A DNA stretch of 64,000 bases from Rugamonas sp. A1-17 (GCA_025548565.1 JAJLPB010000005.1:310001-374000), one strand, 5' to 3'; positions 19,679 to 34,515 are shown, numbered from the stretch's first letter. Numbers and translations are program-made. The notes: generated from the sequence alone by a model not told the origin.

Positions 19679-20470
19679 ATGGAGACACTGGTCATCCTGA
19701 GCAAGGTGGAGCAGGAATACCTGTTGCACGCGATCGAGGCGGTGCTGCCGGTACGGCACGCGCGCCAGCTCTGCCTGTGGACGCAGGGACAATTCCAGGC
19801 GCTGCTGCCGCACCAGATCATGGTCTGCCTGCAGTTTGGCGCGCAGGACGAGGTGCAGCATGTCGAATGCATGCACAGCACGGTGCTGGACGCCGGCCTG
19901 CTGGCCCGCCTGGGCGACAGGTCCGACGGCCTGGCGCTGCGGCTGGCCCGCCACTGCCGCGACGGCCTGCGCCTGCCGGCCATGCTGGACGCCAGCGGCA
20001 CCGGCGAAGCCAGGCTGCCGCTGGCGCCGTTCATGGACGAGTTGCGCGCGCTGGGCCTGGACACCCTGCTGGTGCACGGCACCGAGCGCCTGCCGGGCGG
20101 CTCGACCTTCTTCGCGCTGTTCGGCCTGCCGCATCGTCCGCGCCCGCGCCACGCTTATTTCCTCGAGCTGCTGCTGCCGCACCTGCACCTGGCGCTGCAA
20201 CGGGTGGGCCAGCAACAGCGCCAGGCCCGCGCCGGCGCGCTGGCGCGGCCGGTCAGCGCGCGCGAGATGGAAATTCTGCACTGGGTACGCGAGGGCAAGA
20301 GCAACGAGGAAATCGGCCTCATCCTTGGCATCAGCGGCCTGACGGTGAAGAACCACCTGCAGCGTCTGTACCGCCTGCTGGGCGTGTCCAACCGCGCCCA
20401 CGCGATCGCGCGTGGCATGGCGCTGCATCTGTTCGAAGCGGCGGCGCTGCCGCTGGCCAGGGCCGCCTGA
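19679..20470 (+). CDS. epsA: EpsA-type LuxR-family transcriptional regulator
   Basis: 263 aa from the ATG at 19679, two bases after the response-regulator stop. The N-terminal 190 residues resemble the sensor region of EpsA (TIGR03020-type), known from exosortase-linked EPS loci such as that of Methylobacillus. The C-terminal LuxR helix-turn-helix has VSAREMEILHWVREGKSN, EEIGLILGIS and TVKNHLQRLYRLLGV. It probably controls EPS and PEP-CTERM gene expression. It is translated with the PhoB-like gene upstream. The family call rests on recall of the conserved N-terminus and context. Confidence 0.8.
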   Translation: METLVILSKVEQEYLLHAIEAVLPVRHARQLCLWTQGQFQALLPHQIMVCLQFGAQDEVQHVECMHSTVLDAGLLARLGDRSDGLALRLARHCRDGLRLPAMLDASGTGEARLPLAPFMDELRALGLDTLLVHGTERLPGGSTFFALFGLPHRPRPRHAYFLELLLPHLHLALQRVGQQQRQARAGALARPVSAREMEILHWVREGKSNEEIGLILGISGLTVKNHLQRLYRLLGVSNRAHAIARGMALHLFEAAALPLARAA

Positions 20471-20502
20471 AAAAAAAAGCGCCGGGCCATGTGGCCCGGC
20501 GC
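20471..20502 (-). terminator. Terminator for the minus-strand protease gene
   Basis: Ten-bp perfect stem GCGCCGGGCC/GGCCCGGCGC with loop ATGT; on the minus strand it is followed by eight T (AAAAAAAA on +). It lies between convergent genes and starts 18 bases past the protease stop. Confidence 0.92.
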
Positions 20503-20519
20503 CTCTCACCGCCGGCCGC

Positions 20520-23705
<3,186 letters not shown>

Positions 23706-23730
23706 TGTTGTCATCCTTGAATTGGTGGGG

Positions 23731-24492
23731 TCAGGCTTGGCGGCGGCGGGTGGCGGCTGCCAGGCCCAGCAGGCCGGCGCCGAACATCATCCAGCTCGCC
23801 GGCTCGGGCACGGCGGAGGTCAGGATGTTGTCGATCGCGAACTGGCCGCGGTCGCTGTTGAACGCGGTGCAGGAACCCCCTGCGTTGCAGGCGTAGCCAT
23901 AGACATAAAACGAGGTGAACAATGTGTTGCTGAAGGCGCCGGTGGTGGTGTAGTTGGCGAACTCGAAACCATTGGCGCCCGGGGCGCCCAGGCCGAAGGT
24001 GGCGGTCTGGTAAGCGCCCGACGCCGTGTGGGCTTCGATGGCCAGCAAGCCGGTCACGCTGGGATTGGTCGGATCGACCGGGCCGAGGAAGGCGGCCTGG
24101 AACGATTTGATCAGGAAGCTCTGGTGGTCTTGATCGCGCGTGGCGTACATCACGCTGTCGTTCACCGCGGCCAGGTAGGGGGTGCTGGTGACCGGGCACT
24201 GCAGGCTCTGGGCGCACTGGTTGGCGCCGTCGTCGACGATCATGCCGACATAGTCGCCCGGCTGAGGGGAGGGCGCGTTGGAAAAGTTCTCGATGTAAAA
24301 GCCGTTGTTGACGTACGCCGTTTCACCGTTGTACATCGGCGCGCCGACGAGATTGTTGAAGTCGATGGTGGTGTCGGCGTGGGCAGCCGGCAAGACAGTC
24401 ATTGCCAGCGTAATGGCCAGTGCCGCCGTGGTCCAGCGGGACAGCGCGCGGGGCAGTGGTAACTGCGCAGCGGAGAAGAAATCACATTGCAT
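23731..24492 (-). CDS. PEP-CTERM sorting-domain protein
   Basis: 253 aa. N-terminal signal region with a 17-residue cytoplasmic extension, then a hydrophobic core ending AAHA. The body is beta-rich with several Cys (CAQSLQC, CNAGGSC) and the phrase GQFAIDNI shortly before the sorting signal. The C-terminus is VPEPASWMMFGAGLLGLA followed by TRRRQ. Exosortase substrate, surface or EPS location expected. RBS AAGGGG on the minus strand. The S8 protease gene follows within about 25 bases in the same direction. Confidence 0.88.
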   Translation of the reverse strand: MQCDFFSAAQLPLPRALSRWTTAALAITLAMTVLPAAHADTTIDFNNLVGAPMYNGETAYVNNGFYIENFSNAPSPQPGDYVGMIVDDGANQCAQSLQCPVTSTPYLAAVNDSVMYATRDQDHQSFLIKSFQAAFLGPVDPTNPSVTGLLAIEAHTASGAYQTATFGLGAPGANGFEFANYTTTGAFSNTLFTSFYVYGYACNAGGSCTAFNSDRGQFAIDNILTSAVPEPASWMMFGAGLLGLAAATRRRQA

Positions 24493-24859
24493 GAAAAAAC
24501 CCCTTATATGTTTTTGGATTTATTAACAACCTCAGCCCTGATAGTTCATTGCTCAGGTTGTCATCGAGTATATGCATATTTGAAATATAAATGGGCAATC
24601 GGGCAATATTTTTTGCGGCGATTCATGACCGATTTTTTATGGTGCATTTCAATTTGATAGGAGCAAACCCCTGGGTAAGGACTTTATTTTTCCTTGGGAG
24701 TGTGTTAAAAATGCCACAGATTATCAATACGGAAAAAATGAAAAATTACTATTTTCGTGGCGCGGCGTCCGCTAGCAAGAAAAGATTGTCCAGCTAGTAA
24801 ACCGCGTGGTAGTCTCTGGTTTCTTGCCGCAGGGCGTGGCGAATTAAGGAGTCGTTCGG
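24493..24859. other. AT-rich intergenic region between divergent genes
   Basis: 367 bases without a convincing gene. It must hold the promoter for the minus-strand PEP-CTERM/protease pair and for the plus-strand secretion operon. An imperfect 11-bp inverted repeat (ACAACCTCAGC at 24526-24536 with GCTCAGGTTGT at 24551-24561) lies 34 bases from the PEP-CTERM start and may be an operator. A 68-codon open frame at 24591-24797 has no ribosome site and no recognisable product. Confidence 0.6.
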
Positions 24860-25303
24860 ATGGAAGTTGTGAAGTATCACCGTCAGACCGCGGCGCGCAA
24901 GGCTGGCGGCTTTACCCTGCTGGAATTGTTGGTCGTTATCGTGATCATCGGTTTGCTGGCGGCGTATGTCGGTCCCAAGTACTTTGCCCAGTTGGGCAAG
25001 TCGGAAGTGACCATCGCCAAGGCGCAGATCGAAGCGTTTGAAAAATCGCTGGACACCTACCGCCTCGACGTCGGCCGCTACCCGACCACCGACGAAGGCC
25101 TGGCCGCCTTGCTGGTCGCGCCCGCCACGGCCGGCGCCAAGTGGAACGGCCCCTACCTGAAGAAGGGCGTGCCGCCGGACCCATGGGGCCACCCTTACCA
25201 GTACAAGGCCCCCGGCTCCAAGGCCGAGTTTGAAATTACTTCGCTGGGTCGCGACGGCCAGCCCGGCGGTACCGGCGAAGACGCCGACATCACCTCACAA
25301 TAA
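24860..25303 (+). CDS. gspG: Type II secretion major pseudopilin GspG
   Basis: 147 aa. Class III leader: MEVVKYHRQTAARKAGG, then the cleavage site before FTLLELLVVIVIIGLLA with the conserved Glu5. The globular part has the GspG phrases RLDVGRYPTTDEGL, GPYLKKGVPPDPWG and ITSLGRDGQPGGTGEDADI, including the calcium-binding acidic end. It forms the core of the periplasmic pseudopilus. AAGGAG sits eight bases before the ATG. First gene of an 11-gene operon; no prepilin peptidase is encoded nearby. Confidence 0.93.
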   Translation: MEVVKYHRQTAARKAGGFTLLELLVVIVIIGLLAAYVGPKYFAQLGKSEVTIAKAQIEAFEKSLDTYRLDVGRYPTTDEGLAALLVAPATAGAKWNGPYLKKGVPPDPWGHPYQYKAPGSKAEFEITSLGRDGQPGGTGEDADITSQ

Positions 25304-25333
25304 GCCTCGCCGACACGGAAAGCCGTTTTCGCC

Positions 25334-26526
25334 ATGCAGTTCGATGTCCGCACCTTGTCGGCCGATATGGCCATCTCCCATCTGGTGATCGATGGCCGCG
25401 ACGAGGCCGACGCGCGCCGCCAGGTGGAGGCGCGCGGCCTGTACGTCAGCGCCATCGCGCCGGCGCGTGGAGGGCTCGGCCTGCGCGGTGGCAAGCCGCG
25501 CGGCAAGGGCCTCTCGCTGGTGCTGTTCAGCCAGGAGCTGCTGGCGCTGCTGACCGCCGGCCTGGGCGTGGTCGAAGGCCTGGAGGCGCTGCTGGAAAAG
25601 GAAACCAGCCCCGTCACGCGCGGCGTGCTGGAGCGCCTGCTGGCCGGCCTGCGCGAGGGCCAGCGCTTCTCGGCCGTGCTGGCCGAGCAGCCCGACCTGT
25701 TCCCGCCGCTGTACATCGGCATCGTCAAGGCTGCCGAGGGCACCTCGGACCTGCCGCGCTCGCTGTCCCGCTTCATCGACTACCAGCAGCGCATCGACCT
25801 GGTGCGCGGCAAGCTGGTGTCGGCCGCCATCTATCCGTGCATCCTGCTGCTGGTCGGCGGCGGCGTCAGCCTGTTTTTGATCGGCTACGTCGTGCCGCGC
25901 TTCGCCGAGGTCTACCAGGGCGCCGGCCGCAACCTGCCGTGGCTGTCGCAGCAGATGCTCAACTGGGGCCAGTTCGCCGGCGCCCACACCACGCTGCTCT
26001 TGGGCGGCATCGCCGCCGTGCTGGGCGCGCTGGCGCTGGGCGTGCGCCAACTGATGGGCAACGGCGGCTTCGCCCGCCTGCTGGCGCGCCTGCCCGGCAT
26101 CGGCGAGCGGGTGCGCATCTACGAATTGTCGCGGCTGTACCTGACCCTGGGCATGCTCAGCGAAGGCGGCATCACCATCGTGCACGCGATCGAGACGGTG
26201 CAGGGCATGGTCTCGGCCGGCATCCGCCAGAATTTGCGGAGCGCGCGCGCCGACATCGAATCGGGCCTGCCGCTGTCGACCGCCTTCGAGGCCAGCAACC
26301 TGACCACGCCGATCTCGCTGCGCATGCTGCGCGTGGGCGAGCGCACCGGCGACATGGGCCCGATGCTGACCCAATCCGCGGCCTTCTACGACGGCGAAAT
26401 CAGCCGCTGGATAGAACGCTTCACCCGCACCTTTGAACCGCTGCTGATGGCCGCGATCGGCCTGGTGGTCGGCGCCATCGTGGTGCTGCTGTATATGCCG
26501 ATTTTCGATCTGGCCGGAGACATGTC

Positions 26527-26530
<4 letters not shown>
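25334..26530 (+). CDS. gspF: Type II secretion inner-membrane platform protein GspF
   Basis: 398 aa, the usual GspF/PilC size. Two T2SSF domains (about 65-190 and 265-390), each beginning with an LxxGL-type helical bundle (FSQELLALLTAGLGVVEGL; LYLTLGMLSEGGITIVHAI) and ending in membrane helices at about 168-190, 220-240 and 370-390. The platform protein couples the GspE ATPase to pseudopilus assembly. Its stop overlaps the gspE start as ATGA. Confidence 0.92.
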
Positions 26531-28234
<1,704 letters not shown>

Positions 28235-28242
<8 letters not shown>

Positions 28243-29077
28243 ATCAATTGGCCTATCCCTGCGCATCGGCGTCTCCGGCTTTGCCGTAAGCCTGCTGCGC
28301 GTCAGCCGCTGGCGCGGCGAGCCGGTCACCGTGCTGGCCGAACACGCGTTCGCGCCGTCGGGCGAGCATCCGTTCGACGCCATCGCCAATGCCCTGCGCG
28401 CGCTGTTGGGCGAGCAGGAGGTCGGCGGCTGGCCTGTCAGCATCGTGCTGGCCGACGACCTGACCCGCCTGTGGCGCGTCGTGCCGCCGCCGGACGCCGC
28501 GCGCCTGACCGACATCGAAGCGGCGGCAGGCTTCCGCTTCCAGTCGCTGTACGGCGAGTCGCCATCGGCCTGGCAGATATCGGGCGACTGGAGCGCCACG
28601 CAGCCGTTCTTCGCCGCCGCCGTGCCGCGCGCCTTGCTGGCTGTGCTGGGCAAGGTGGCGGAAGAATTCAAGCTGCACATCGTCGGCATCGAACCGCACT
28701 TCATCACCGCCTACAACCGCTGGCGGCGCGGCCCGAAACCCGGCGCGTGGTTCGGCCTCGTACACGACCACCTGCTGACATTGGCCGCCATCGAAGTTGA
28801 CGGCAAGAGCATCCGTGCCGTTCGCGCGCTGCCGATGCCGGCCGGGCAGGGCGCCGACCAATACTGGCTGGGCCAGACGCTCAAGCGCGAGGCGCTGCTG
28901 CTGGACATGGAAGCGCCCGAGCTGCTGCAGGTCTGCGGCGCCGCGCCCGCCGCGTGGAGCAAGCCCGCGACCAATCCGGCCCACATCGCATGCGCGGTGC
29001 TGGATCAGGCGCAGCAGGCGTCCAGCGGCGGCCTGTCGACGGTGGCGCTGATGGCGCGCGGCGGGAGCGCGGCATGA
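28235..29077 (+). CDS. PilM/GspL-like actin-fold assembly protein
   Basis: 280 aa with no signal peptide and no transmembrane segment. The position after gspE and before PilN- and PilO-like genes identifies it as the cytoplasmic actin-like component (PilM in pili, the cytoplasmic half of GspL in type II systems, MshI-like). Visible hints: an N-terminal strand pattern (IGLSLRIGVSGFAVSLLRV), then SIVLADDLTRLWRVVPPP, then VGIEPHFITAYNRW, a PilM-type link. It would bridge the ATPase and the inner-membrane complex. Sequence similarity to named families is weak, so the call rests largely on context. Confidence 0.65.
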
Positions 29078-29619
29078 AGAATATGCATATCGATTTCGCG
29101 CCGCGCAGCCTGCGCCGCACCTTGTTCCACACGCATCCGGCGCTGCTGGCGCTGGGCGGCGCCGGCCTGCTGCTGTGCGCGGCCGCGGCGTTCGGCGGCT
29201 GGAAGCTGGTCGAGCAGCAGCGGCTGCGCGAGCACGAGCTGCGCCACGTGCGCGAACGCGCGGCGGCCATCTCGGCGCGGCCGGTGGAAGTGGCGCAGGT
29301 GGCGATACCGGAAGGGCAGGCCGTCTTCGTCAACGGCGCCATCATGCAACTGAACCTGCCTTGGCGAGACCTGCAGGACGCGGTGGCCGCGGCCACGCCG
29401 CGCAGCGTCGCCCTGGTGGCGATGGAGCCGGATCCGCGCAAGCAGGCGCTGAAGATCACCGCCGAAACCAAGACCAGCGACGACATGGTGGCCTACGTGG
29501 CGGAGCTCAAGCAGCAGGAGTTGTTCACCGGCGTGGTCCTGACCCGCCACGAGATCAATGAACAGGATCCCAACCGGCCATTGCGCTTCCAGCTGGAGGC
29601 CACATGGGTAGCCCGATGA
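29074..29619 (+). CDS. PilN/GspL-C-like bitopic inner-membrane protein
   Basis: 181 aa from the ATG at 29074, which overlaps the preceding stop as ATGA. A short cytoplasmic N-terminus (IDFAPRSLRR, typical of PilN), one transmembrane helix (about 24-42), a heptad-rich stretch (EQQRLREHELRHVRERAAA) and a small ferredoxin-like periplasmic domain follow. PilN normally binds PilM through its N-terminus and pairs with PilO. It overlaps the next gene by 16 bases. Confidence 0.7.
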   Translation: MKNMHIDFAPRSLRRTLFHTHPALLALGGAGLLLCAAAAFGGWKLVEQQRLREHELRHVRERAAAISARPVEVAQVAIPEGQAVFVNGAIMQLNLPWRDLQDAVAAATPRSVALVAMEPDPRKQALKITAETKTSDDMVAYVAELKQQELFTGVVLTRHEINEQDPNRPLRFQLEATWVAR

Positions 29620-30179
29620 CGCCAGTTAAAGATACGGTGAACCTCGCCGCCATCGCGCTGCGCGCGCGCCTGGCGTTGACGCGCGCCGGCGCGCCGGCCT
29701 GCATCGCCATCGCGTTGTGCGTGGCCGCCGCCGCCGCGTGGGCCTGGCTTCTGCCGCAACGCGCGGCGCAGGCGCAGCTGATGGCGCGGCCCTTGCCGAC
29801 GCCGGCGTCGCTCGTCACCGCGCCGCCGCCGCCATCGGCCAACCAGAACCTGGCCGGCTTCTATGAAGTGCTGGGCGAGAAGCGCTACGCCGAGCAGCAG
29901 GTCAAGGTGCTGTTCGACCTGGCGGCCAGGAACAACCTGACCCTGAGCCAGGGCGAATACAAGACCGGTTACGACAAGGCCAGCCGCGTCAGCACCTACC
30001 AGATCATCCTGCCGGTGAAGGGGCCGTACCAGTCCATCTGGCAGTTCGCCATGCAGGCCTTGCGCGAGATGCCGTTCGCGTCGCTGGACGAAATCGGCTT
30101 CCGCCGCGAAGCCATCGCCGAAACCACGGTGGAGGCGCGCCTGCGCTTCACGCTGTACCTGAAGGATGGCGAGCCATGA
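29604..30179 (+). CDS. PilO/GspM-like bitopic inner-membrane protein
   Basis: 191 aa. Short cytoplasmic N-terminus, one transmembrane helix (about 32-50), a proline-rich linker and a ferredoxin-like periplasmic domain (VLFDLAARNNLTLSQGEY, YQIILPVKGPYQSIWQF, the latter a PilO-type phrase). The start at 29604 has GGAGG four bases upstream; the ATG at 29616 would give an ATGA overlap, so either may be used. It is a partner of the PilN-like protein in the alignment complex. Confidence 0.72.
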   Translation: MGSPMTPVKDTVNLAAIALRARLALTRAGAPACIAIALCVAAAAAWAWLLPQRAAQAQLMARPLPTPASLVTAPPPPSANQNLAGFYEVLGEKRYAEQQVKVLFDLAARNNLTLSQGEYKTGYDKASRVSTYQIILPVKGPYQSIWQFAMQALREMPFASLDEIGFRREAIAETTVEARLRFTLYLKDGEP

Positions 30180-30742
30180 AGCCTTATCAGATCGCGATGG
30201 GTGTCGCGCTGGCCGCCGCTGGGGGGCTGGTGCTGTTCGGCGATAACTCGCCGTCCGGCGACATCGCCGAACCGGTCGCGCGCAGCCGCCCGGCGGCGCC
30301 CGCCGCCGTGGCAGGTGTGCCAGTACCCACGCCCGCGCCGCGCGCCGGCAAGGACGGCAAGCCGCAGCCCGAGGTGGCCATCCTGCGCCTGACGCCGCGC
30401 GCCACGCTGGTCGGCGAATCCGGCGACGCCACCTTCGCGGCGGGCGAGGGCGTGTTCCAGGGACAGAACTGGAATCCGCCGCCGCCACCGCCGCCGCCCG
30501 TGTCGAACGCGCCGCCGCCTGCGCCGGTGGCGCCGCCGATGCCGTTCACGGTGCTGGGCAAGGCCGTCGCCGACGGCGCCTGGGAAGTCTACCTGGCGCG
30601 CGGCGACAAGACTTACGTCGTCAAAAATCAAACCGTCATCGATGGCACCTACCGCGTCGAGAAGATCGCGCCGCCGCTGATGTCGGTCACCTATCTGCCT
30701 TTGAATCAGGTACAACAGATCAATATTGGAGTCCTCGACTGA
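30176..30742 (+). CDS. PilP/GspC-like periplasmic connector protein
   Basis: 188 aa. N-terminal hydrophobic segment (about 5-22), a proline/alanine-rich stalk with a run of eight prolines near residue 105, and a C-terminal beta domain (FTVLGKAVADGAWEVYLARG, YRVEKIAPPLMSVTYLPL) resembling the homology region of GspC and PilP that contacts the secretin. It starts as ATGA with the upstream gene and its stop overlaps the secretin start (TGATG). No lipobox, unlike classical PilP, so a bitopic GspC-like form is more likely. Confidence 0.65.
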   Translation: MKPYQIAMGVALAAAGGLVLFGDNSPSGDIAEPVARSRPAAPAAVAGVPVPTPAPRAGKDGKPQPEVAILRLTPRATLVGESGDATFAAGEGVFQGQNWNPPPPPPPPVSNAPPPAPVAPPMPFTVLGKAVADGAWEVYLARGDKTYVVKNQTVIDGTYRVEKIAPPLMSVTYLPLNQVQQINIGVLD

Positions 30743-32721
30743 TGGCTAGTCATCTGAAGAATTTGGGCCGCCGTGCCGCGCTGCCTGCCATGCTGGCGAT
30801 CGCCCTGAGTGGCTGTGCCGGACAAATGGCCTATCGCGATGGCCGCGACCTGATCGCCAAGGACCAGATCGAGGCCGGCCTGCTCAAGTTCCAGGAAGCC
30901 GTCAAGGCCGATCCGGGCAACGCGCAGTACCGCTCGGCCTATCTGCTGGAGCGCGACCGCGCCACACTGCGCCTGCTCGACCAGTCCGAGCGCCAGCAGG
31001 CCGAGGGCCAGCTGGACCTGGCCGAGCAGGGCTTTCGCCGCGTGCAGGCGCTGGACCCGCTCAACGAGCGCGCCCGCGCCGGCCTGCGCGCGCTGGAGCG
31101 CGACGCCCGCCAGACCAAGCTGCTCGCCGCCGCCAGCGCGCATGTCAACAAGGGCGAGTACGAACTGGCCAGGCAAAAGCTCAACGCGATGCTGGTTGAG
31201 AACCCGGCCAACGAGAAGGCGCGCCTGATGCTGCGCGAGGTGAGCGAGAAGATCGCGCCGCCGGCGGCGGAGCCGGGCCTGTCGAAAGCCTACAAGCAGC
31301 CGATCTCGATCGAGTTCCGCGACGCGCCGCTCAAGCAGGTGTTCGAGGTGATCTCGCGCCGCTCCGGCCTGAACTTCGTGTTCGACAAGGACGTCAAGAC
31401 CGACCAGCGCACCACCGTGCTGCTGAAGAACAGCACCGTCGAATCGGCGATCTACTTCCTGCTGCTGACCAATCAGCTGGAGCAGCAGGTGATGGATGCG
31501 AACACCATCCTGATCTATCCGAACGTGGCGGCCAAGCTGAAGGAATACCAGGAGATGACGGTCAAGACCTTCTTCCTGGCGAACGCCGAGGCCAAGCTGG
31601 TGGCCAACACGCTCAAGACCATCCTCAAAACGCGCGACGTGGTGGTCGATGAAAAACTCAACCTGCTGATCGTGCGCGACAGCCCGGAAGCGATCCGCCT
31701 GGCCGAGAAGCTGGTGGCCCTGCAGGACGCGCCGGAAGCGGAGGTGATGCTGGAGGTGGAGATCCTGGAAGTGAAGAAGGGTAGCGTGATGGACCTGGGC
31801 GTGGTCTGGCCGACCGGTATCGGCCTGGCGCCGTTGTCCACGTCGGGCGGCACCGGCATCACCATCCGCGACCTGAATAACCTGAACCAGCGCACCATCG
31901 GCGTGACCGGCGTCACGGCCGGCATCAACGCCAACAAGAACGACACGGATTCCAACCTGCTGGCCAATCCGCGCATCCGCGTGCGCAACAAGGAAAAGGC
32001 CAAGATCGTCATTGGCGACAAGCTGCCGGTGATTACCACCACCGTGTCGTCCGGCGTGGGCGGCTTCGCCAGCGACAACGTGACCTACGTCGACGTCGGC
32101 CTGACGCTGAACGTCGAACCGACGGTCTACCTGAACGACGAGGTGGCGATCCGCGTGCAGCTGGAGGTGAGCAACCTGACCGGCACCATCACCACCAAGA
32201 GCGGCGGCACCGCCTACCAGATCGGCACGCGCCAGGCCACCACCATGCTGCAACTGAAGGATGGCGAGAACCAGGTGCTGGCGGGCCTGATCAACAACGA
32301 GGAGCGCGGCACCGCCAACCATGTGCCGGGCGCGGGCGACCTGCCCATCGTCGGCCGCCTGTTCGGCAGCAAGCGTGACGACAACCAGAAGACCGAGATC
32401 GTGCTGTCGATCACGCCGCACCTGATCCGCAACGTGCAGCGGCCGGAGGCGTCGGCATCGGAGTTCTCGGCCGGCACCGAGGCGAGCTTCCGCCGCCGCC
32501 CGGACCTGAGCGCGCGTCCCGCCGTGGCGATGCCACCGTCGCCGGGCGCCTTGCCGCCGCCGGCCGGCGTGCAGCCTTCGCCGCTGCGTCCACCGGTGCA
32601 GGCGATGCCGCTGTCGCAGGGCCAGCCCGCGCCGCTGCCGCCCAGCCAGGGACAACAGCCGCAGCCGGTGCTGCCGCCGCCCGAACCGGAGCCGGCGCAG
32701 AATCCGCCGGCGCAGCAGTAA
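30742..32721 (+). CDS. gspD: Outer-membrane secretin (GspD/MshL-like lipoprotein)
   Basis: 659 aa. Lipoprotein signal peptide with lipobox LSGC (Cys25). TPR-like repeats (about 30-165) precede N-domains ([36 protein letters not shown]) and a C-terminal secretin domain (about 330-570) with [17 protein letters not shown] and [14 protein letters not shown]. The last 75 residues are very rich in Pro and Gln, an unusual tail. It forms the outer-membrane pore of the system. The TPR front end is seen in MSHA- and Tad-like secretins rather than in classical GspD. It ends four bases before the next pseudopilin gene. Confidence 0.88.
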   Translation: MASHLKNLGRRAALPAMLAIALSGCAGQMAYRDGRDLIAKDQIEAGLLKFQEAVKADPGNAQYRSAYLLERDRATLRLLDQSERQQAEGQLDLAEQGFRRVQALDPLNERARAGLRALERDARQTKLLAAASAHVNKGEYELARQKLNAMLVENPANEKARLMLREVSEKIAPPAAEPGLSKAYKQPISIEFRDAPLKQVFEVISRRSGLNFVFDKDVKTDQRTTVLLKNSTVESAIYFLLLTNQLEQQVMDANTILIYPNVAAKLKEYQEMTVKTFFLANAEAKLVANTLKTILKTRDVVVDEKLNLLIVRDSPEAIRLAEKLVALQDAPEAEVMLEVEILEVKKGSVMDLGVVWPTGIGLAPLSTSGGTGITIRDLNNLNQRTIGVTGVTAGINANKNDTDSNLLANPRIRVRNKEKAKIVIGDKLPVITTTVSSGVGGFASDNVTYVDVGLTLNVEPTVYLNDEVAIRVQLEVSNLTGTITTKSGGTAYQIGTRQATTMLQLKDGENQVLAGLINNEERGTANHVPGAGDLPIVGRLFGSKRDDNQKTEIVLSITPHLIRNVQRPEASASEFSAGTEASFRRRPDLSARPAVAMPPSPGALPPPAGVQPSPLRPPVQAMPLSQGQPAPLPPSQGQQPQPVLPPPEPEPAQNPPAQQ

Positions 32722-32725
32722 GCCC

Positions 32726-33205
32726 ATGATGATGAAGCGCGTCCGTGGCTTCACGCTGATCGAACTGCTGGTGTCTCTGGCCATCCTCGGCCTGCTCAGC
32801 GCCCTGGTGGTGCCGACCGCGCAGGTGGTGGTGCAGCGCCGCCAGGAGCAGGAGCTGCGCGAGGCGCTGCACCTGCTCCGCGGCGGGCTGGACGCCTACA
32901 AGCTGGCCTATGACCAGGGCCGTGTCGCCAAGGCGGTGGGCTCGACCGGCTATCCGAAAACGCTGGAGCTGCTGGTGGAAGGCGTGCCGGACGCGCAGAA
33001 TCCCAAGCACACCAAGATCTACTTCCTGCGCCGGGTGCCGCGCGATCCGTTCAACCCGGACGCCGCGCTGAGCGACGGCCAGACCTGGGGCAAGCGCAGC
33101 TACGCCAGCGACGCCGACCAGCCGAAGGAGGGCGAGGATGTCTACGACGTCTACAGCCTGAGCGACAAGACCGGCCTGAACGGCGTGCCCTACAGAAAAT
33201 GGTGA
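32726..33205 (+). CDS. GspG-like pseudopilin (first of three)
   Basis: 159 aa. Very short leader (MMMKRVRG) before [21 protein letters not shown] with Glu5. The globular part has [31 protein letters not shown] and VPRDPFNPD, as in GspG-like proteins, and ends [18 protein letters not shown]. It would be processed by a prepilin peptidase encoded elsewhere. Overlaps the next gene by seven bases. Confidence 0.82.
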   Translation: MMMKRVRGFTLIELLVSLAILGLLSALVVPTAQVVVQRRQEQELREALHLLRGGLDAYKLAYDQGRVAKAVGSTGYPKTLELLVEGVPDAQNPKHTKIYFLRRVPRDPFNPDAALSDGQTWGKRSYASDADQPKEGEDVYDVYSLSDKTGLNGVPYRKW

Positions 33206-33579
33206 CCATGAAGACCAAAGGATTCACGCTGATCGAGCTGCTGGTGGTGCTGGGCATCGTCGCGCTGATGCTGACGCTGGCCGTGCCGCGCTACTTCCCC
33301 AGCATCGACAAGTCGAAGGAGGTGGTGCTGGCCGACAACCTGCGCAATGTGCGGCAGGTGCTCGACCAATACTACGGCGACACCGGCCGCTATCCCGACT
33401 CGCTGGAACAGCTGGTGGAGAAGAAGTACCTGCGCGCGATGCCGGTCGACCCGGTCACCGAGAGCGACACCACGTGGATCATCGTGCCGCCGGAGGACGC
33501 GGGCAAGGGCGGGGTCTACAACATCAAGAGCGGCGCGCCCGGCAACGACCGCAGCGGCAAGCCTTACTCCGACTGGTGA
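33199..33579 (+). CDS. GspG-like pseudopilin (second of three)
   Basis: 126 aa, or 123 from the ATG at 33208. Leader then G before [21 protein letters not shown] with Glu5. Conserved [21 protein letters not shown] and a C-terminal [20 protein letters not shown]. Both candidate starts lack a good ribosome site, so expression probably relies on coupling to the preceding gene. The stop overlaps the next ATG (TGATG). Confidence 0.82.
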   Translation: MVTMKTKGFTLIELLVVLGIVALMLTLAVPRYFPSIDKSKEVVLADNLRNVRQVLDQYYGDTGRYPDSLEQLVEKKYLRAMPVDPVTESDTTWIIVPPEDAGKGGVYNIKSGAPGNDRSGKPYSDW

Positions 33580-34274
33580 TGAGTGCGCAGCGCCTGCGCC
33601 GCGTTGGCGGCTTCACCTACCTGAGCCTGTTGATCCTGCTGGCGATCATCGGCCTGGTGACGGCCACGGCGCTGAAGCTGGGTTCGGTGGTGCAGCGCAG
33701 CCGGGCGGAGATGGAGCTGCTCGATATCGGCGCCGCGTTCAGCGATGCCCTGAAAAGCTACGCCGACGCCACGCCGGCCGGGATGCCGCCGCAGCCGCCG
33801 TCGCTGAAGGAGCTGCTGAAGGATCCGCGCTTCCCCGGCACCCGCCGGCATCTGCGCAAACTGTTTGTCGACCCGATGACCGGCAAGGCGGAGTGGGGCA
33901 TCCAGTATCTCGGCGACAAGGTCGGCGTGCTGGCGGTCTATAGCCTGTCCGACGCCAAGCCTGTGAAGGTGGGAAATTTCCCGGCCCGCTACACTGGTTT
34001 TGAAGGCAAGGCGCACATTTCTGATTGGAAATTTTCGATGGCGTTGGCCGGGGCGGTGCCGACCGAAATGACGGGGCCGTCGCCGCGCGTCACTGCGCCG
34101 CCAACCGGACAAAAGCAAGAGGTTTCACCGCCGACTCCGGCACCGCCGCCGCCGATTCCGGCAGCTCTGCCACCCCCGGCGGAGGCGCCGCTTAGCCTGC
34201 CCCAACCGCCGGAGGTCCCGCCCGATCCGATCGAGCCTGCCAAGCCCGAACCGCCCGCAAACCCGCAGGGATAG
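33579..34274 (+). CDS. Prepilin-like protein lacking Glu5, with proline-rich tail (third of three)
   Basis: 231 aa from the ATG at 33579 (the longer open frame upstream lies inside the preceding gene). The leader [11 protein letters not shown] precedes FTYLSLLILLAIIGLVTA: the cleavage glycine and aromatic +1 are present, but position 5 is Ser instead of the near-invariant Glu. In type II systems the tip pseudopilin GspK is the one that lacks Glu5. The globular part resembles its neighbours (LKELLKDPRFPGTRRHLRKL, VYSLSDAKPVK). About 75 C-terminal residues are mostly Pro, Ala and Glu. Last gene of the operon. Confidence 0.78.
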   Translation: MSAQRLRRVGGFTYLSLLILLAIIGLVTATALKLGSVVQRSRAEMELLDIGAAFSDALKSYADATPAGMPPQPPSLKELLKDPRFPGTRRHLRKLFVDPMTGKAEWGIQYLGDKVGVLAVYSLSDAKPVKVGNFPARYTGFEGKAHISDWKFSMALAGAVPTEMTGPSPRVTAPPTGQKQEVSPPTPAPPPPIPAALPPPAEAPLSLPQPPEVPPDPIEPAKPEPPANPQG

Positions 34275-34515
34275 CGGCTTGGAAGCCACACTTTTAAGAA
34301 AATTTCTCTCGAATTGTCACGGTTTTTTAGTTTACCCCCCGACATTTACCCTAATATTTTCACAACGTGGAAAAAGTTGTTTGTAGGGAATTAAAAGTGG
34401 AAAAATTACAATTGGAATTAATATTCTTATGTTATGATTCTTCCCGAAGTACTCCTATTAACTATTCGGTGGTTGGCGAAAGCGCAGCCACAATTCGTTT
34501 GATTAAGGAAATCAC

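Noticed and set aside
24591..24797. 68-codon frame in the intergenic region before gspG.
   Set aside because: No ribosome site, atypical composition and no similarity recognised.
34412..34438. TTGGAA/TATGAT boxes before the PEP-CTERM gene at 34516.
   Set aside because: The 15-base spacing is poor, so it is mentioned in the gene entry but not called as a promoter.
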